Shown: positions 1 to 12,534, counted from the stretch's first letter. The stretch: 64,000 nt of DNA from Rutpela maculata (GCA_936432065.2 OW386293.2:19728234-19792233); one strand, 5' to 3'. A program made the numbers and translations. Notes: generated by a model from the sequence alone, not told the origin.

Positions 1-446
1 CGATTTTTCTAGCATTGTACAGGTCATTTAGAATAAATCGGAGCCGTCATGGAAAACTCGAGGGAAAACTAAAAATTATATTATAAAAAGTATTAACGTT
101 TGAATTGTCACTTATTTGGTATCGTCGGATTTAGGAAATTATGCAGAATTCAAAAATGCAACAATATACAGGATGTTCCATTTAAAAATCGAACGTTAGT
201 GTCACTTCCGGCGAAACCGTAAGTGAAAAAAATCACTTGTGTATTAAAAAGTGCCGCTTAAGATGTATATAGGATATCCCAAATTTCAAACAATTATCTT
301 CAAACCTAAACTAAACTAAACAAAACTGAACATGATCCTGTTACACCCGGTAGAACTACAACTATATAAATCAGAAAAAGAAGAAGTATTTAAGACAACC
401 TGATAAATTAAAAATATTTTTGCATGTCTATAAGACAAGTACTACG
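1..446. other. AT-rich sequence, mariner-type terminus only
   Basis: No coding signal is visible. From about position 168 the sequence has a terminus-like motif, TACAGGATGTTCCATTT, followed by a TTCCGG-containing stretch. The same arrangement recurs at 46.35 kb. This motif is typical of the ends of small mariner-derived elements in insects. I cannot pair it with an opposite end inside this stretch. Confidence 0.45.
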
Positions 447-1317
447 GGAGCCCACCCTGAGTGTCCGTGCACCCCCCCCCCCCCCCCCATCCTTGGGGAC
501 AATATTTTTCATAAAGATTAAAGCCTAAGGAACAATTTAAGACATGTCCTAAAAAAAAATGCAAATATGGTTTTTGTCATTTAACACAAAAGCTAAAAAA
601 GATGGAGAAAAACTTTCTGCACAAAAAACAACTTCGAAGCACATTTTTGTCTAAACCGTTCGTTGTACACAAAAATACAAGAGATCATTTTTGTGCGGAA
701 TTTCATTATCTTTCATTTTCATAATAATCTCAATTGGCCTCCGAGCCATAGAAAGCAGGATATTCGTAAAAAAACGTTTTTTATGAACTTTGACCTTGAA
801 TAATTTTTTATGCCGTAGTGATCTCGTTGTCGATTTTTAATATTTTCTTTAAAACACCAAAATAAATCGATTTCAGAAAAAGAAATGAAGGATATATTTT
901 GTTAGGTCAGAAGCCATATTTTTGTCTAAAATGACTGGAGTATTAAGGAAAATATATAAATGAATTTCGAGGAAATTCTCGGTAAACACATTAATACTTT
1001 TCACGGAAGCACTCGTTGTATGTTTATCAATTAAAAATGTTATCGAGAACTGCATGATATAGTCTAAGGAACAATTTTAGACATGTCCTCAAAAAAAAAA
1101 AATTGCAAATATGGTTTTCGTCATTTAACACAAAAACTAAAAAAGATGGAGAAAAACAAGGCACATAAAATTTTCTACAATTTTATTCCTATACAATATT
1201 TGTAGGAGTTACCATTTTCCACATAAATGATTCAGCTCTTAAAATAAAATATAAAATTCAATATAAAGCGTAATACTTCGAAAGCCCACCTTAATTGTCC
1301 GTGCACCCCCCCCCCCC
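447..1317 (+). repeat. Partial direct copies of C-tract repeat
   Basis: A unit starts at about 447 with AGCCCACCCTGAGTGTCCG and a long C homopolymer, then CTTGGGGACAATATTTTTC and a stretch with TTAAGACATGTCCT. Related segments recur at 1060-1190 (from AAGGAACAATTTTAGACATG), and the head with its C tract recurs at 1275-1317. The same sequence forms the arms of the adjacent foldback element at 1.3-2.75 kb, so this is probably a rearranged or nested copy of that family. Confidence 0.55.
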
Positions 1318-2745
1318 GATTCTTTATTTAATTCTTTACGAAAAAACTGTGATATTGTGATCGAACTCGAATTCAGTGGCAGACCCAACTTTTTGGGGCG
1401 GGGGGGCAGTTCGTTTAAAAAATTATTTTCCTCATATCTCAGAATTGAAGAGCGAGGGAGGGGGAATCCGAAAATAAAAATGTCCTAAGATCTCAAATTT
1501 GATGGGGGGGGGAGGATTCTTGGGGACAATGTTTTTCATAAAGATTAAAGCCTAAGGAACAATTTAAGACATGTCCTAAAAAGAAAAAAACTGGCTGTAC
1601 TATGCAAATATTGTTTTTGTCATTTAACACAAAAACTAAAAAAAGATAGAGAAAAACTTTCTGCACAAAAAGCAAAGTGCATAAAATTTTCTATAATTAC
1701 TTCCACATCCAGTGGAAGTATAGTAACGACAAAAAAAATTTTAAAAATTTTTATTGTTCAAATAGGCTTAGAATGTCACGAAACGTCGAGATTTTAAGTT
1801 TGAGCGAAAAAAAAATTTCTGTCTGTCGGTCTGTCGGTCTGTCTGTCCATAAAATTGGTATTTAATATATACAAGAGAAGCTAAGGTCTCAAAAAAAAAT
1901 TTGGCATTAGCCACCCCCCTTACCACCCCCACCCCATTATTAAAGGGGATGAAAAAAAATTGTGATTTAGTGTGTGTACAAGAACCAGAAACCTCAAAAT
2001 GTTTTTTTACTGCATCCACCCCCACTACCACCCTTTATCACCACCCCCATCCCGCTACCGATGTGGGGTATCGTTTTATGGGTTTTTGGGGTAGAGGATT
2101 TCAAATATTATATTATTAAAGTTCCATAAACAATTATTTCCACATACAAAAATTTTTTCCTTGTGAGTGACTTGGAAAAGAATCTGGATGTGGAAGTAGT
2201 GATTCCTTGGGCAGCGGTTTTTGTTCCTATACAATATTTGGATAGGAGCTACCATTTTCCAGATATCATTATTGCCATTTTCGAGATAAATGTCTGCAAA
2301 TTACAATATTATTATTATTATTAATTTTTTCAGTTTATTTTATTTTTTGTAATGCTAATATTATAAAGTTGTATTATACGTCTTACAATAATTGTCACAG
2401 TTATTTCCAGTGATTTACCGATATATGAATTTCTATGTTTTCTTAACTTTGGACTCATTTATCTGGAAAATGGTAACTCCTATCAAAATATTGTGTACGA
2501 ACAAAATTGTAGAGAATTTTATGCACGTTGTTTTTTGTGAAAAATGTTTTTGTCCATCTTTTTTAGTTTTTGTGTTAAATGACAGAAATAACATTGGCAA
2601 CAGTTTTTTTTAACATATGGCCGCCATCTTGAAAGTACAGCCAGTTTTTTTTTTAGGACATGTCTTAAATTGTTCCTTAGGCTTTAATCTTTATGAAAAA
2701 CATTGTCCCCAAGGATCGGGGGTGCACGTACAGCTAGGAAGGGCC
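1275..2745. mobile_element. Foldback DNA element with C-tract termini
   Basis: An imperfect long inverted repeat. The left arm (about 1275-1690, resuming at 2223-2290) reads from a C/G-tract terminus through GGACAATGTTTTTCATAAAG and TTAAGACATGTCCT to TAGGAGYTACCATTTTCC. The right arm (2460-2745) is its reverse complement and ends with CCCCAAGGATCGGGGGTGCACG. The centre near 2.37 kb is AT-rich with no transposase. The left arm is interrupted by a Helentron-like copy at 1699-2222. Long inverted repeats without an ORF suggest a non-autonomous foldback DNA transposon. The family is unknown to me. Confidence 0.6.
1699..2222 (+). mobile_element. Helentron-like (HINE/DINE-1-like) element, copy 1
   Basis: Starts with a hairpin in which ACTTCCAC pairs with GTGGAAGT, followed by ATAGTAACGAC, an AAACGTCGAGATTTTAAG block, a (TCTG/TCGG)n microsatellite, C/A-rich CCACCCC blocks, and CTGGATGTGGAAGT about 25 nt before the end at GCAGCGGTTTTT. 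The first 14 nt and the subterminal 14 nt are inverted copies, so the repeats are asymmetric. This layout matches Drosophila DINE-1/INE-1 and Helentron-derived elements (established for that group; assignment here is inference). It interrupts the left arm of the surrounding foldback element. No protein is encoded. Confidence 0.6.
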
Positions 2746-3839
2746 CTCGACTAAGGGTTCAAAGATTAGGCATTTAGCTGCGCTTACATATTTTCAACAT
2801 AATATTATATTGGCTGCAGAGAAGTATAATTAATCAAGGATTTTCTATGTGACTGTACTTGCGCAAAGAGTTCGAAATAAAGCCGGGGAAAATTTATGTC
2901 AATACTATTACAGATTATTATTTAAATACTCAATGAAGAAGATTCTTAGAACCTTAAATTTTCAAATTATTTATTTACTTGCCTACCAACATATCCACTG
3001 CTAATTACTTCGCTGGGAAGAGTATATTTCACATGGCAATGCTATTAAATCTTAATTGCATGCAGTTAAACTACTTTTAGTCTGCAGATTATTATGATTA
3101 CAATTTTAACGCTGTTAATAACTCACCGGCTTGCACTGAATTATAAAGTTCAAGGTGCGAGGCTCTGGGTAGGGAAGATATAGTATAATTTTCACAGCGG
3201 TTACAACAGTCACCACCAACTTTTAATATCTAGCGTTAATTTATTGGAAAAATACGTGCCTCTACAATTTAAACTGAATTTAAATGTGTAGTAGAATTAT
3301 GTGCTACACATGGTTCCATCCTCAGCATTTTTTGTTACATGCGGTAACTACCAGATCATCAATTACAATTTTTATATTTATAAAATTGTATCATGAAAAC
3401 TTCAAAATAAGTTTTATTTTCTATCTTCATTTTTTTTCAAATCCACTGATTTTAAGTTGGATATAACCAACGCCACTCGATACTTTAGTGAAGAGATTTT
3501 GTCGATTTAAAAAATAAAAATTAACTAGACATAGAAAGACACAGTGAAATATTATGTTTATACTGATTTAAGTAGAACGTATCGTATTTTAATTATATAT
3601 GTTTGTATACAGGATCGCTGATATGTATGGAAACGCTCGATTATTTTCTAAAGTAAGATAACCGTCGAAAAATGTTAAGAAACAAAAGTTTTAGGGTTTT
3701 TCAAAAATCTATTACAATGAAGAAAAATTAAATATACAGGACTCGATACAGGATCAGCCAAAAAGTCATGACGAAACAAAGCTGCTTTTTCTTTAATAGA
3801 ACACCCTGTATATTATTTAAATATTTCATATTTCAATTC
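2746..3839. other. AT-rich sequence, no gene seen
   Basis: Only short unconvincing ORFs are present. Around 3735-3810 there are mariner-terminus-like motifs, TATACAGGA and, in the opposite sense, GAACACCCTGTATA, about 70 bp apart. They may be the ends of a very short element. Confidence 0.4.
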
Positions 3840-5455
3840 TTCTCGAAATTCTAAACAAAATTCATATAACACATTATATACTTAAACTTAACCGAATTTT
3901 CAAAATCAAATTTTGAAAATAATTTTCTTATAAATTAGGTATACAAAAATATTTTATTCCATTAAGTTTATAGTCCATCAAGTTACCTTTGAATATTTCT
4001 AGCTCCATAACAACGCCGCGTCGTTCTTTTGTCTAACAGTGATGATCTTGACGACACATGTCAAAAATACATTTATTGTGAAAAATGTTCATGCAAAAAT
4101 GGCACGTTTAAGTGAAACCGAGAGTATTGAAATTTTAATGATCATAGGATATGGTGATAGAAGACGATGTTGTGACCAAGTAGTGAATATTTTTAATGAA
4201 GTGCGTCCCGTTTGGGAACCTCTTTCTAAATCAACAGTTTCAAAAACATTGCAGCATTTTCCTGAAACTGGAGGTGTCAAAGATCTACCAAAAAGTGGAA
4301 GACCGGTAAGCGTTACAAATGAAGAAAATTCTTTGAATGTCATGTTAGACATGGTGGAAAATCTAATAAATTCGACACAACAGAGGGCTATACATTATAA
4401 CATGAGTCAATATTCCATTAAAAAATTTGCAAACGGGAAAAATTCCATGCATATACAATTCATTTGTTATAAGAATTGAGTGAAGATGATTTTGATCGTA
4501 GAATCAAGTACTGCGAAGTTATTATGGATAAATTAAACGAGAATGTCAACTTTGCCAACCACATATTGTTTTCTGACGAATCTACATTTTGTTAAAGGAG
4601 CACGTAAACTGACACTACTGTAGGTATTGGTCAGACCAAAATCCACATTGGATGGAGGAAGTTCATACTCAACGACCACAAAAAGTAAATGTTTGGTGTG
4701 GCGTTATTGGTGGATACGTCATAACTATTTTATAAATGAAAATTTGACCTCTGAACGATATTTATTACTTTTGCAAGGACGTATTATTCCAGAGCTTAAG
4801 CAATTATTCCCGAATAATAACAATCCCAATTTATCAGCAGAACAAATATAGTTTCACATTTTAGACTTATGGTACGGGCAGTAAATGGATTGGACGCAGG
4901 GGGCAATTGAATAGCCAGCTAGGTCTTCCGATATGACCCCACTTTACTTTTTTCTGCGGGGTCACATAAAAAATGTAGTCAACAAAAATAGACCGCAAAA
5001 TATCCCTTTAGATCCACTATAAAATTTTGTTCAGCGAATTCATTACTGTCAGGAGGTAAATGGTAAATACTTTGAGCACCTTTTAAACTAAAATTCCAAA
5101 GAAAATATTAGTTGACTTTTTGTCTCTCTTTTTTTCTGGCATAACTATTGTTTTCATAAAATTTAAAAGATCCAGGACGTTAATTAAAAAATACGTTTTT
5201 GCCTTTCATGAATTTTTATCAACCCTGAACAATTATGTTTTTTTATTTTCTGGAAAAAAATAATATTAAAATTTAATCACATCCATATCCTCCATTTTGT
5301 GTAATTTTCATAATAAATATCCATCGTTCGGGCTTTTTCTTTAATAAATTTGAGAGTAGTAAAAAGTTGTTTTAAAAATTCGATAAGTCGAAAACGGTTC
5401 AGTTTAAGTATATGATGTGCTATATGAATTTTGTTTAGAATTCGGTGTACTCACA
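3840..5455 (+). mobile_element. Mariner-like element with inverted repeats, copy 1
   Basis: A decayed transposase lies between inverted repeats of about 85 bp. The left repeat (about 3848-3930) contains ATTCTAAACAAAATTCATAT and TATACTTAAACTTAACCG. The right repeat (about 5370-5455) is its reverse complement, containing AAGTATATGATGTGC and TATGAATTTTGTTTAGAAT. The exact outer ends and the TA duplication were not resolved. The transposase runs in the plus direction between the repeats. Confidence 0.6.
4099..5075 (+). pseudogene. Mariner/IS630-type transposase, decayed copy 1
   Basis: This would encode a cut-and-paste DDE transposase of the IS630-Tc1-mariner superfamily. The opening MARLSETESIEILMIIGYGD is the helix-turn-helix start of the family, and GRPVSV marks the linker after the DNA-binding domain. 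The reading frame breaks near 4455. ILFSDESTF at about 4563-4590 holds the first catalytic Asp and is followed by a stop. WIGRRGQL and ARSSDMTPLYFF near 4890-4955 are the C-terminal catalytic region, where the Asp expected after TPL is Tyr. The segment with the second catalytic Asp is missing or unreadable. Frameshifts, several stops and the lost Asp make it non-functional. It sits between the inverted repeats of its element. Confidence 0.7.
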
Positions 5456-6251
5456 AATTTTAAAATCTCATTGACTGCGAGGGTAATACTTAATTATAAC
5501 TAAAAGCATTTGAATTTCCACAACCAGTTGAGTATTTTTAAATTTGAATTAAAATTTTACCGCCCAAAACACTAAGCTATATTGTTGACGTCATCGGTCA
5601 CAAACTCCTAACCTCAAAAATACAGATCTTTTAAAAATTTCCGAGTAATATGTCACTATTATGAAAATTTTCGCTTGATTCTCGTATTTTCAACTAAAAT
5701 CTTGTTCAATGTAATGTTCATAAAGTTTTAAATATCTTTTCCCAATAAAATAAGGCGATTTTTGTGTGTTGGATATCCAACCTATAAATAGCAGCCCATT
5801 TATAGTAATCAACAATATTGAGACATCATATGCGTCGATTTTTAAATGTTTGCTTGTAGCCATACTGGTTTCAAATGAAAAGTGCGGATATAATCATTAA
5901 AAATGACAATAAACTTAAAAAACCTAAAAGTTGAGGTTATGTTAATGCAACCGATGACGTCATAGCCCGTTTTGTATAATACCCGTTCAGTTGTTCAGTT
6001 TTGTTATTTATTTGTTGAAATTTTAAATTGATACATGAAAGAATAGTGTTTAAATATTGGTAAGTGCCTTAATGTATGGAATACCTACTTCATTTTAATA
6101 ATATCAAAAAAGCAAATTTGCATACAGTAAAACACCTAATTTCGAGAAGAAATGAAACATGGAATAAAATTGAAAGTGTTTCTTTCATTAAAGAAGATGC
6201 AACTTTGTTTCATCATGACTTTTTGTCTGATACTGTATACTTAGTTTTACT
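5456..6251. other. AT-rich sequence, no gene seen
   Basis: No recognisable coding sequence. Two TGACGTCA-type octamers occur near 5587 and 5953, and an ORF at 6076-6309 has no recognisable similarity and overlaps the next repeat. Confidence 0.4.
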
Positions 6252-7822
6252 ACTAGTACAGTACCTAGAGGTAAAAAATATGCAAAACTTCGGAATAATG
6301 TCATATTGAACGGATTTCGTTCATTTTTGGCAGTATAATAGTAAATGTTTCACAGAAAAGTTTCTATATTGCGCGGGGGCTTCCTAATTTATAGGGGGGG
6401 GGATTAAAAAATATATATATTTACTGGAGCTGAAGTACAATCAAATTTTAGGAAGAAAAGGTTCTATGCAATTTTTCACATAAATTGATAGTTTTTAAGT
6501 TATAACGACTTCAACATTGCAATTTTATCTTAAGAAAAAAGGTATTTCCAAACGGCTTTCGTCAAGTATCTGGAAAAGCATTGCTTTATCGAAAAAATGT
6601 TACAGACCAATTACAGAAAGTACAAACTGGGAATTAATTATATTTTTGGCATATTGATGTAGGATTAATAATTTCGGAGATATTTAAATTTACGTTTGGC
6701 ATTCAAGTGTTCATAAGATAATTATTTAGAGTGAGAGTTAAATATCTCAGAAACTGTGATGCCTACGTCAAGGATGCTAATAAGTAGAATAATAGGTTAT
6801 TAATTAGGCTTTCAACTGTTTTTTTATTTGTTTCTGTAGAATAAAAAACAAAGAATTTATGACCGAAGCAATGTGCGTCTACACATTTTTTTAATAACAA
6901 CGTCGCAATTTTGTGACTGTAATTAGCCAGTAATTAAAAAAGGAATTTCAAACTCTGTTTCTCATTAATATATAGCATGACGTAGATGCTCAAATTTTTT
7001 GTTTGTATACGGCACTTGCTTTAGAAAAAAATACAGTTTAAACTATAAAGGTATTATTGATAAAACGTAGTTTTTTTTCCTTTTCCAAATATCTCAATAA
7101 ATATTAGTTTTATTGAAAAAGACCAAAAATAAAGCTCATAATCTGATAATGAATTTCGCTTGTTTATTTATTAACATAGATTTAATATTTTTTTTATATA
7201 AAAAGGTCGCCATTTTGTTACTCTAATTAGCCAGTAATTTTAAAAAGTTACCTCAAATACAGTTTTTCGTTAAAATGTAGCATTACCTAGATGCTCAAAT
7301 TTTTTTGCTCATTTAAAGCACTTGCTTTAGAAAAAAATGCATTTTAAACTTTAAAGGTAATTTTGAAACACTTGGATACCAAATATAAACTTAAATATCT
7401 CCGAAATTATTAATCCTACGTCAATAAACAAAAAATATAAGTAATTCCCAGTTTGTACTTCTGTAATTGGTCTGTAACATTTTTTCGATAAAGTAATACT
7501 TTTCGAGATACTTGACAAAAGCCGTTTGGAAATACCTTTTATTTAAGCTAAAATCGCAATTTTGAAGTCGTTACTTATGTGAAAAATTGGATAGAACCTT
7601 TTCTTCTTAAAATTTAATTCTATTTTAGCTCCAGTAAATATATATATTTTTGAAGTGCCACCCCATTAGAGAGGGTGGCATCCACCCCCTATAAATTAGC
7701 AAACCCTCGTACAATATAGAAACTTTTCTGTGAAGCATTTACTATTATACTGCCAAAAATGAACGAAATCCGTTCAATATGACATTATTCCGAAGTTAAA
7801 ACCTCTAGTTGCTGTACTAATA
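6252..7822. mobile_element. 1.6-kb foldback element with 460-bp arms
   Basis: The left arm, about 6252-6712, begins TAGTACAGTACCTAGAGGT and continues through TTCGGAATAATGTCATAT, ACGGATTTCGTTCATTTTTG and TATATATATTTACTGGAGCT. The right arm, about 7365-7822, is its reverse complement and ends CCTCTAGTTGCTGTACTAA. The arms are diverged but collinear over their whole length. The 650-bp centre has no transposase and holds a divergent tandem duplication. The same terminus begins again at 63936 at the end of the window, so this is a multicopy family. Probably a non-autonomous DNA transposon; superfamily unknown. Confidence 0.7.
6899..7355 (+). repeat. Tandem duplication, about 304-bp period
   Basis: The phrase TAATTAGCCAGTAATT with flanking GTCGC-ATTTTGT, and the later GATGCTCAAATTTTTT and GCACTTGCTTTAGAAAAAAA, occur at about 6900-7060 and again at about 7204-7355. 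It lies in the centre of the foldback element at 6.25-7.8 kb. Confidence 0.65.
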
Positions 7823-7842
7823 CTTACTGTTTACTTAGTTTT

Positions 7843-8585
7843 ACTTCCACGTCCAGTGGAAGTATAGTAACGACAAAAAAATTTTTAAAATTTTTTATTG
7901 TCCAAATAGGCTTAAAATGTCATGAAACGTCGAGATTTTAAGTTTGAGCGAAAACAAAATTTCTGTCTGTCTGTCGGTCTGTCTGTCTGTCTGTCGGTCT
8001 GTCTGTCGGTCTGTCTGTCTGTCTGTAACTTTTTTTTGTGCGCACGTTTACTCTGGAACCGTTTAAGATATTGACTTAAAATTTGGTACACATATGTACT
8101 TTAACGAGATCTAGAACTAGATTATATTTTCATCTTGTTCCGTCGAAGGGTTGGGGGGTAAATTGGGGTAAATTTGGGGTAAATGGGTAAATCAAGCAGG
8201 TAAGAGTCCATGAAATTGGTATTTAGTATATATAAAAGAAGCTAAGGTCTCAAAAAAAATTTTGGCATTAGCCACCCCCATTACCACCCCCACCTCCTTA
8301 TTAAAGGGGATGAAAAAAAATTTGATTTAGTGTATGTACAGGAACCAGAAACCTCAAAATATTTTTTTTACTTCATCCACCCCCCATTACCACCCCCCTA
8401 TCACCACCCCCACCCCACTACCGATGTGGGGTATCGTTTTATGGGTTTTTGGGGTAGAGGATTGCAAATATTATATTATGAAAGTTCCATAAACAATTAT
8501 TTTCACATACAAAGTTTTTTCGTTGTGAGTGACTTGGATAGAGAATCTGGATGTGGAAGTAGTGATTCCTTGGGCAGCGGTTTTT
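7843..8585 (+). mobile_element. Helentron-like element, copy 2
   Basis: Same family as 1699-2222, with the ends ACTTCCACGTCCAGTGGAAG and GCAGCGGTTTTT. This copy is fuller. It has the longest (TCTG)n tract and the block GTGCGCACGTTTACTCTGG, TTTAAGATATTGACTTAAA and GGTACACATATGTAC that copy 1 lacks. The flank is T-rich (AGTTTT before the start, GGTTTTT at the end), as in Helentron T/T insertions. It lies about 20 bp from the right end of the preceding foldback element. Confidence 0.65.
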
Positions 8586-9211
8586 CTCTATTGTAATAGA
8601 TTTTAAAAACTCTAAAACTTTAGGAGATAATCGACCGTTTCCATACATATCAGGGACCCTCTATAAGTAGGTACGTGTGTGTATGTAAATACGCATGACA
8701 TAAGCTGGAAATGCAAAATGCGAACGATTTCAATTTTTTACTTTTGCAATATGACCAGAGACAATTGCCAACAAACAAGAAGAAATCGATGTTTTACGAT
8801 TTAAATTGTTAAAAAGAATATAATGAATATCGATGCATCGTTTTAAAAGTATTTCAATTCTCTTTACAACTGAGTAAAGTTTTTCACATTTGAGTGAATA
8901 TTTTTCGAAATATTGCATTTGAAAATGTTATGATCAAAAAAATTAAAAGTCACCAATTATAAACATGTTTCACTAAGTTACAATTAGTTATAATGAATAT
9001 ATTTTTGGAACTTTAATTACATGTCAAGTTTTTTCCACTCTGTACTATTTTATTATTACAGTTTATTGTTTTGGGCTAACAGTTTTTTTATGTGAATATT
9101 CCGTTTGTAGTTTTAAAATTTTTCTTACATCATATCTTAAGTTCTTCTTGCAATTACCATTCTGTAGTTGAAATTAGTTAGTGCTCTTTACTAGATTTGT
9201 AATTTTCTAAA
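8586..9211. other. AT-rich sequence, no gene seen
   Basis: Short ORFs only; nothing recognisable. It probably includes the 5' flank of the mariner-like copy that follows, but I found no matching inverted repeat on its other side. Confidence 0.4.
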
Positions 9212-10200
9212 ATGGTGTGTACTCTTGCAGAGTGAATTGAAATTGCTTCAATTTATTTTAAGAACAACAACTGCGCCCGAGCTACAGCTAAAATATTTAA
9301 TGATAGACATTCAGAGAGAAATGTATATTATACTTATGTATTAGATTTAATAAGAAAATTTATAGAAACTGGGTCAGTACCTAATAAGAAACGTAGTCGA
9401 ACTCACAGTGTATCGAATAAAGCTGCCCAAATAGTTATGTAAGGATATGTATCATTACAAAATACTTTGAGCACCAGACAAGGGTTTGAAATCTCAGGAG
9501 TAAGACGAACTAGTGTACTAAGAATTTTTTTAAGTAATAAATATCATCTCTACCGAATACAACTCGTGCAAGAACTTCATCGTTAACGTTTTATAAGGAA
9601 TTAAGTGACCGCTTATTAGAACCACAATTTGCTTTTTAACATTTATTTTTCCAATGAATCCTCAATGCAACAGTAAGTCGTCATAACTCTGTTTATTGGG
9701 ATACTACTTATCCCAGACTTTACAGGGAAACATTCACAAACTCCCCAAAAATTAATTGTAAGACCAACATTTATACCAGATAATCTAAGCAGATGATGAC
9801 ATGCTGGAAACTAAGACTGGTCCATTTATCACGGAAATTATTGAAAACGATGAGAACCATTCAGAAGATCTAATTTTTCAACAAAATGGAGCTCCCCCGC
9901 ACTTTGCAGCATTCTAAGAGAAAACCTAACATTTCACTGGCCATTGGATTGGCAGAAGAGGTGCAATTAAATGGCCAGCAAGATCACCCGATCTTACTCC
10001 ATTAGATTACATTCTGTAGAGATGTTTAAAAAGCAAAGTGTTTGCCACCACACCACAGTTCTTTAGAAGATCTGCGCCACATAATAGTATAAGAGTGTCG
10101 TAAGATGATCTCTGAAATCCTACAAAATGATCGCGAATCTTTATGTTATTGTCTGGAGGTTGGCGGTGAGCATTTCATACATTTAATTGAATACGTTATT
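9212..10200 (+). pseudogene. Mariner/IS630-type transposase, decayed copy 2
   Basis: Recognisable along its length although no long ORF survives. It starts MVCTLAE followed by a stop. Family signatures follow in order: FIETGSVPNKKRSRTHSVSN (linker and GRP-like region), RTSVLRIFLSNKYHLYRIQL, IYFSNESSMQQ (first catalytic Asp replaced by Asn), LIFQQNGAPPHF near 9871-9903 (second catalytic Asp replaced by Asn), WIGR followed by WPARSPDLTPLDYIL near 9972-10017 (third Asp kept), and a terminal GGEHFIHLIEY that matches the family's C-terminal GEHFEHLI. Two of three catalytic acids are lost and there are several frameshifts and stops, so it is inactive. Same superfamily as the copies at 4.1 and 42.9 kb but clearly diverged from them. 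Confidence 0.72.
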
Positions 10201-10429
10201 TTCACATCTGTGATTCTTAATTCAATCAATCAATCAATTTTTTGGTACTATAACAAAAATGGTATTTGCAGAACTAAATATTTAAATTTAAAAATATATA
10301 CATAATATACATATTTCGCTAATATATAACGTATAAAAACAAACATCAGCAATTTAACAAACGCAACATTTTTTTTATATCCTATTAAAATTATATGATA
10401 AAAATTCATCATATGAATAAAAAGATATT

Positions 10430-11395
10430 TCGAGCAAGATGGCCCTTATTTTTTTTGAATACCAGATCTGGTAGTCTTATTATATTCATTGGCAATTTGG
10501 GTGCTAAAAATTGAATTCGTTTTTGACTTTTAGTTAATCTGACATACGGTGCTGTTAACATATTTTTGTGTCTTGTACTATATTGGTAGTAACATTATAT
10601 GTTTACACTTTGAGGATACAAGTTCCCTTTAGCATACAAAAGCAACTCATAAATATATATATTGAGGATAACGTGAGTATCTTTAGTCTATGAAACTGTT
10701 CTCTACAGTCTCCTTCACAATTTAACCCAGATATTATACGTATTGCTCGTCTTTGTAGAACAAAAATTCTATGCCAATTTGATGCTTGACCCCCAAACTA
10801 AAACAGCATAGAAAAGCAAAGAGTGGCAAAGTGGCAAATGCGAAATATGCATTTTTCAAAGCTTCTTCACCTCCCTCGTTTGCCAGATTTCTCAAGATAA
10901 ATGTATTTTTTGCTAGCTATTTTGAAAAGTTTTCTACATGTACTTGCCAGGTCAATTTGTCATCTAGATAAACTCCCAAGAATTTTCTTAATTCCCGGGG
11001 GTCGAACATTGTGCTCTATCTTATTACGCAATGACAAGATCATATGCACTGTTTTTTCTCTATTTAATGTAAGTTTATTTGACTTGAACCACTGGTCCGC
11101 CTCGCACACCATTGCAGAGAGTTGTTCAGTATTCTTGTTTTGAACCGAAATAGTCGTATCGTCTGAAGACAGTATGTCACTAGAGTGTTCGCTTGGATAG
11201 GGGAAATCATTCCCATGTATTAAAAATAGGAGGGGGCCAGGCACTGAGCCTTGGGGTACCCCATGTATTATTTTTGGTTTATTAGAATGTGTTTTATTTA
11301 CTATAATTGTTTGATATGTTAAATGTGATCTTAATAATGATATACTGTTATGGCAGAACTTATACCTCTTTAGCTTTTCTAGCAGTACTAGAATT
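10430..11395 (-). pseudogene. Non-LTR retrotransposon reverse transcriptase, C-terminal remnant
   Basis: Read on the minus strand from 11395 downward. The sequence contains GVPQGSVPGPLLFLI (fingers/palm motif, near 11264-11220), then DILSSDDTTISVQNKN, in which the catalytic FADD-type box is reduced to SDD, and ADQWFKSNKLTLNREKT. A typical LINE tail follows: LVWGSS near 10775, FVLQRRAIRIISG near 10735-10770, and CREQFHRLKILTLSS. The remains of the 3' coding end reach about 10430. Frameshifts separate these blocks, and there is no endonuclease, so it is 5' truncated. The order of motifs fits a Jockey/CR1-type element; clade not certain. Confidence 0.75.
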
Positions 11396-12460
11396 TCTAG
11401 AGTTTCTTAGATCACACCATTCCTAGATGCAATATATAGAAAAATATTCAATGAAATTTAAAAGTAATTACACAGTTGTGAAGAGAATTAAATTAACTAT
11501 AAAACAGGTTATCACTCTACTCTCCCTCTCTATTCCCATTTAAAATTTTTAAAAGGGTTGCTTTCCTCGCGTAGGGGATGGAATAAGAGAGTTGCATGTA
11601 TCACGGTTATATATCCCCTTCGAAAACAAAACCATCATGTTTTGACAGCGTCTTCCTCACATAATTGGAGAATAGGAGAAAAAAAAAAGGGAGGTGGAAA
11701 ATTTATAATAATTTTCTGTATTAATGTTCTGTAGTTGACTTACCAAGAATTTGAGACACAGCATATAAACTACCATAATCGTGATGTCTCACTCCTCACG
11801 TAATTGTGAAAAGTATAATTGAAAGTCCCATTCAGAAAAAGTAATCACTAAACGTTATGTAATGTACAGAGTAAACGGGAGTAATTACGAAACGTATCAT
11901 GCGAGTATAGCATTTAATTTAATATTTCTATATACTCTAGAGTACATTTACGAGGCACGTTATTTTAAGTTAATTATGTCATATAAAATTTGTGGACCAT
12001 ATACATTATATTTAATGAAGAGCTTACAAATAATTAATTGGTACTTTAAAGATATGTGAACTGCAACGGATATTTAACAACCGTCTCTTGAAACCACCCT
12101 GAAACCACTGGTTCAAAAAATGTGTAGGTTAATTAAATCTCAGATGTTACTTTATTAATTATTTTAGTTCCAACTAATTTGAATATCCGAAGGTAAAATG
12201 GATAATTAAAAGACCGCCTCTGAACTAACACATCATATCGCCATTATATAAGAACAAATGCTTTATAATTAATGTCTAAAAACGTTATCTCAATACTATT
12301 GAACCTACTTAAAAAAGTAATTTTTTAAAATGTTTAATAAATGAGACTATTAAAAAAAAACCCGCGTTGGAGCCAATGAAACTACTTAAAAAAGCGATTT
12401 TTTGAAGGTAAGACAAAATCAATAGTTAATTTATTAATTAAATCAAAAATTTTGCCTATA
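11396..12460. other. AT-rich sequence, no gene seen
   Basis: No recognisable gene. An ORF at 11862-12059 is low-complexity and has no family match that I know. Confidence 0.4.
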
Positions 12461-12490
12461 ATAATAATAATAATACTAATAATAAAAATA
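12455..12490 (+). repeat. (AAT)n microsatellite
   Basis: A run of AAT triplets with single interruptions, directly upstream of the RLE retrotransposon fragment. It may mark the junction with an older 3' tail. Confidence 0.8.
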
Positions 12491-12534
12491 TATAAAACCT
12501 TGGCTTATCCGAAGGGCTGACCTTTTCCTTCTTA

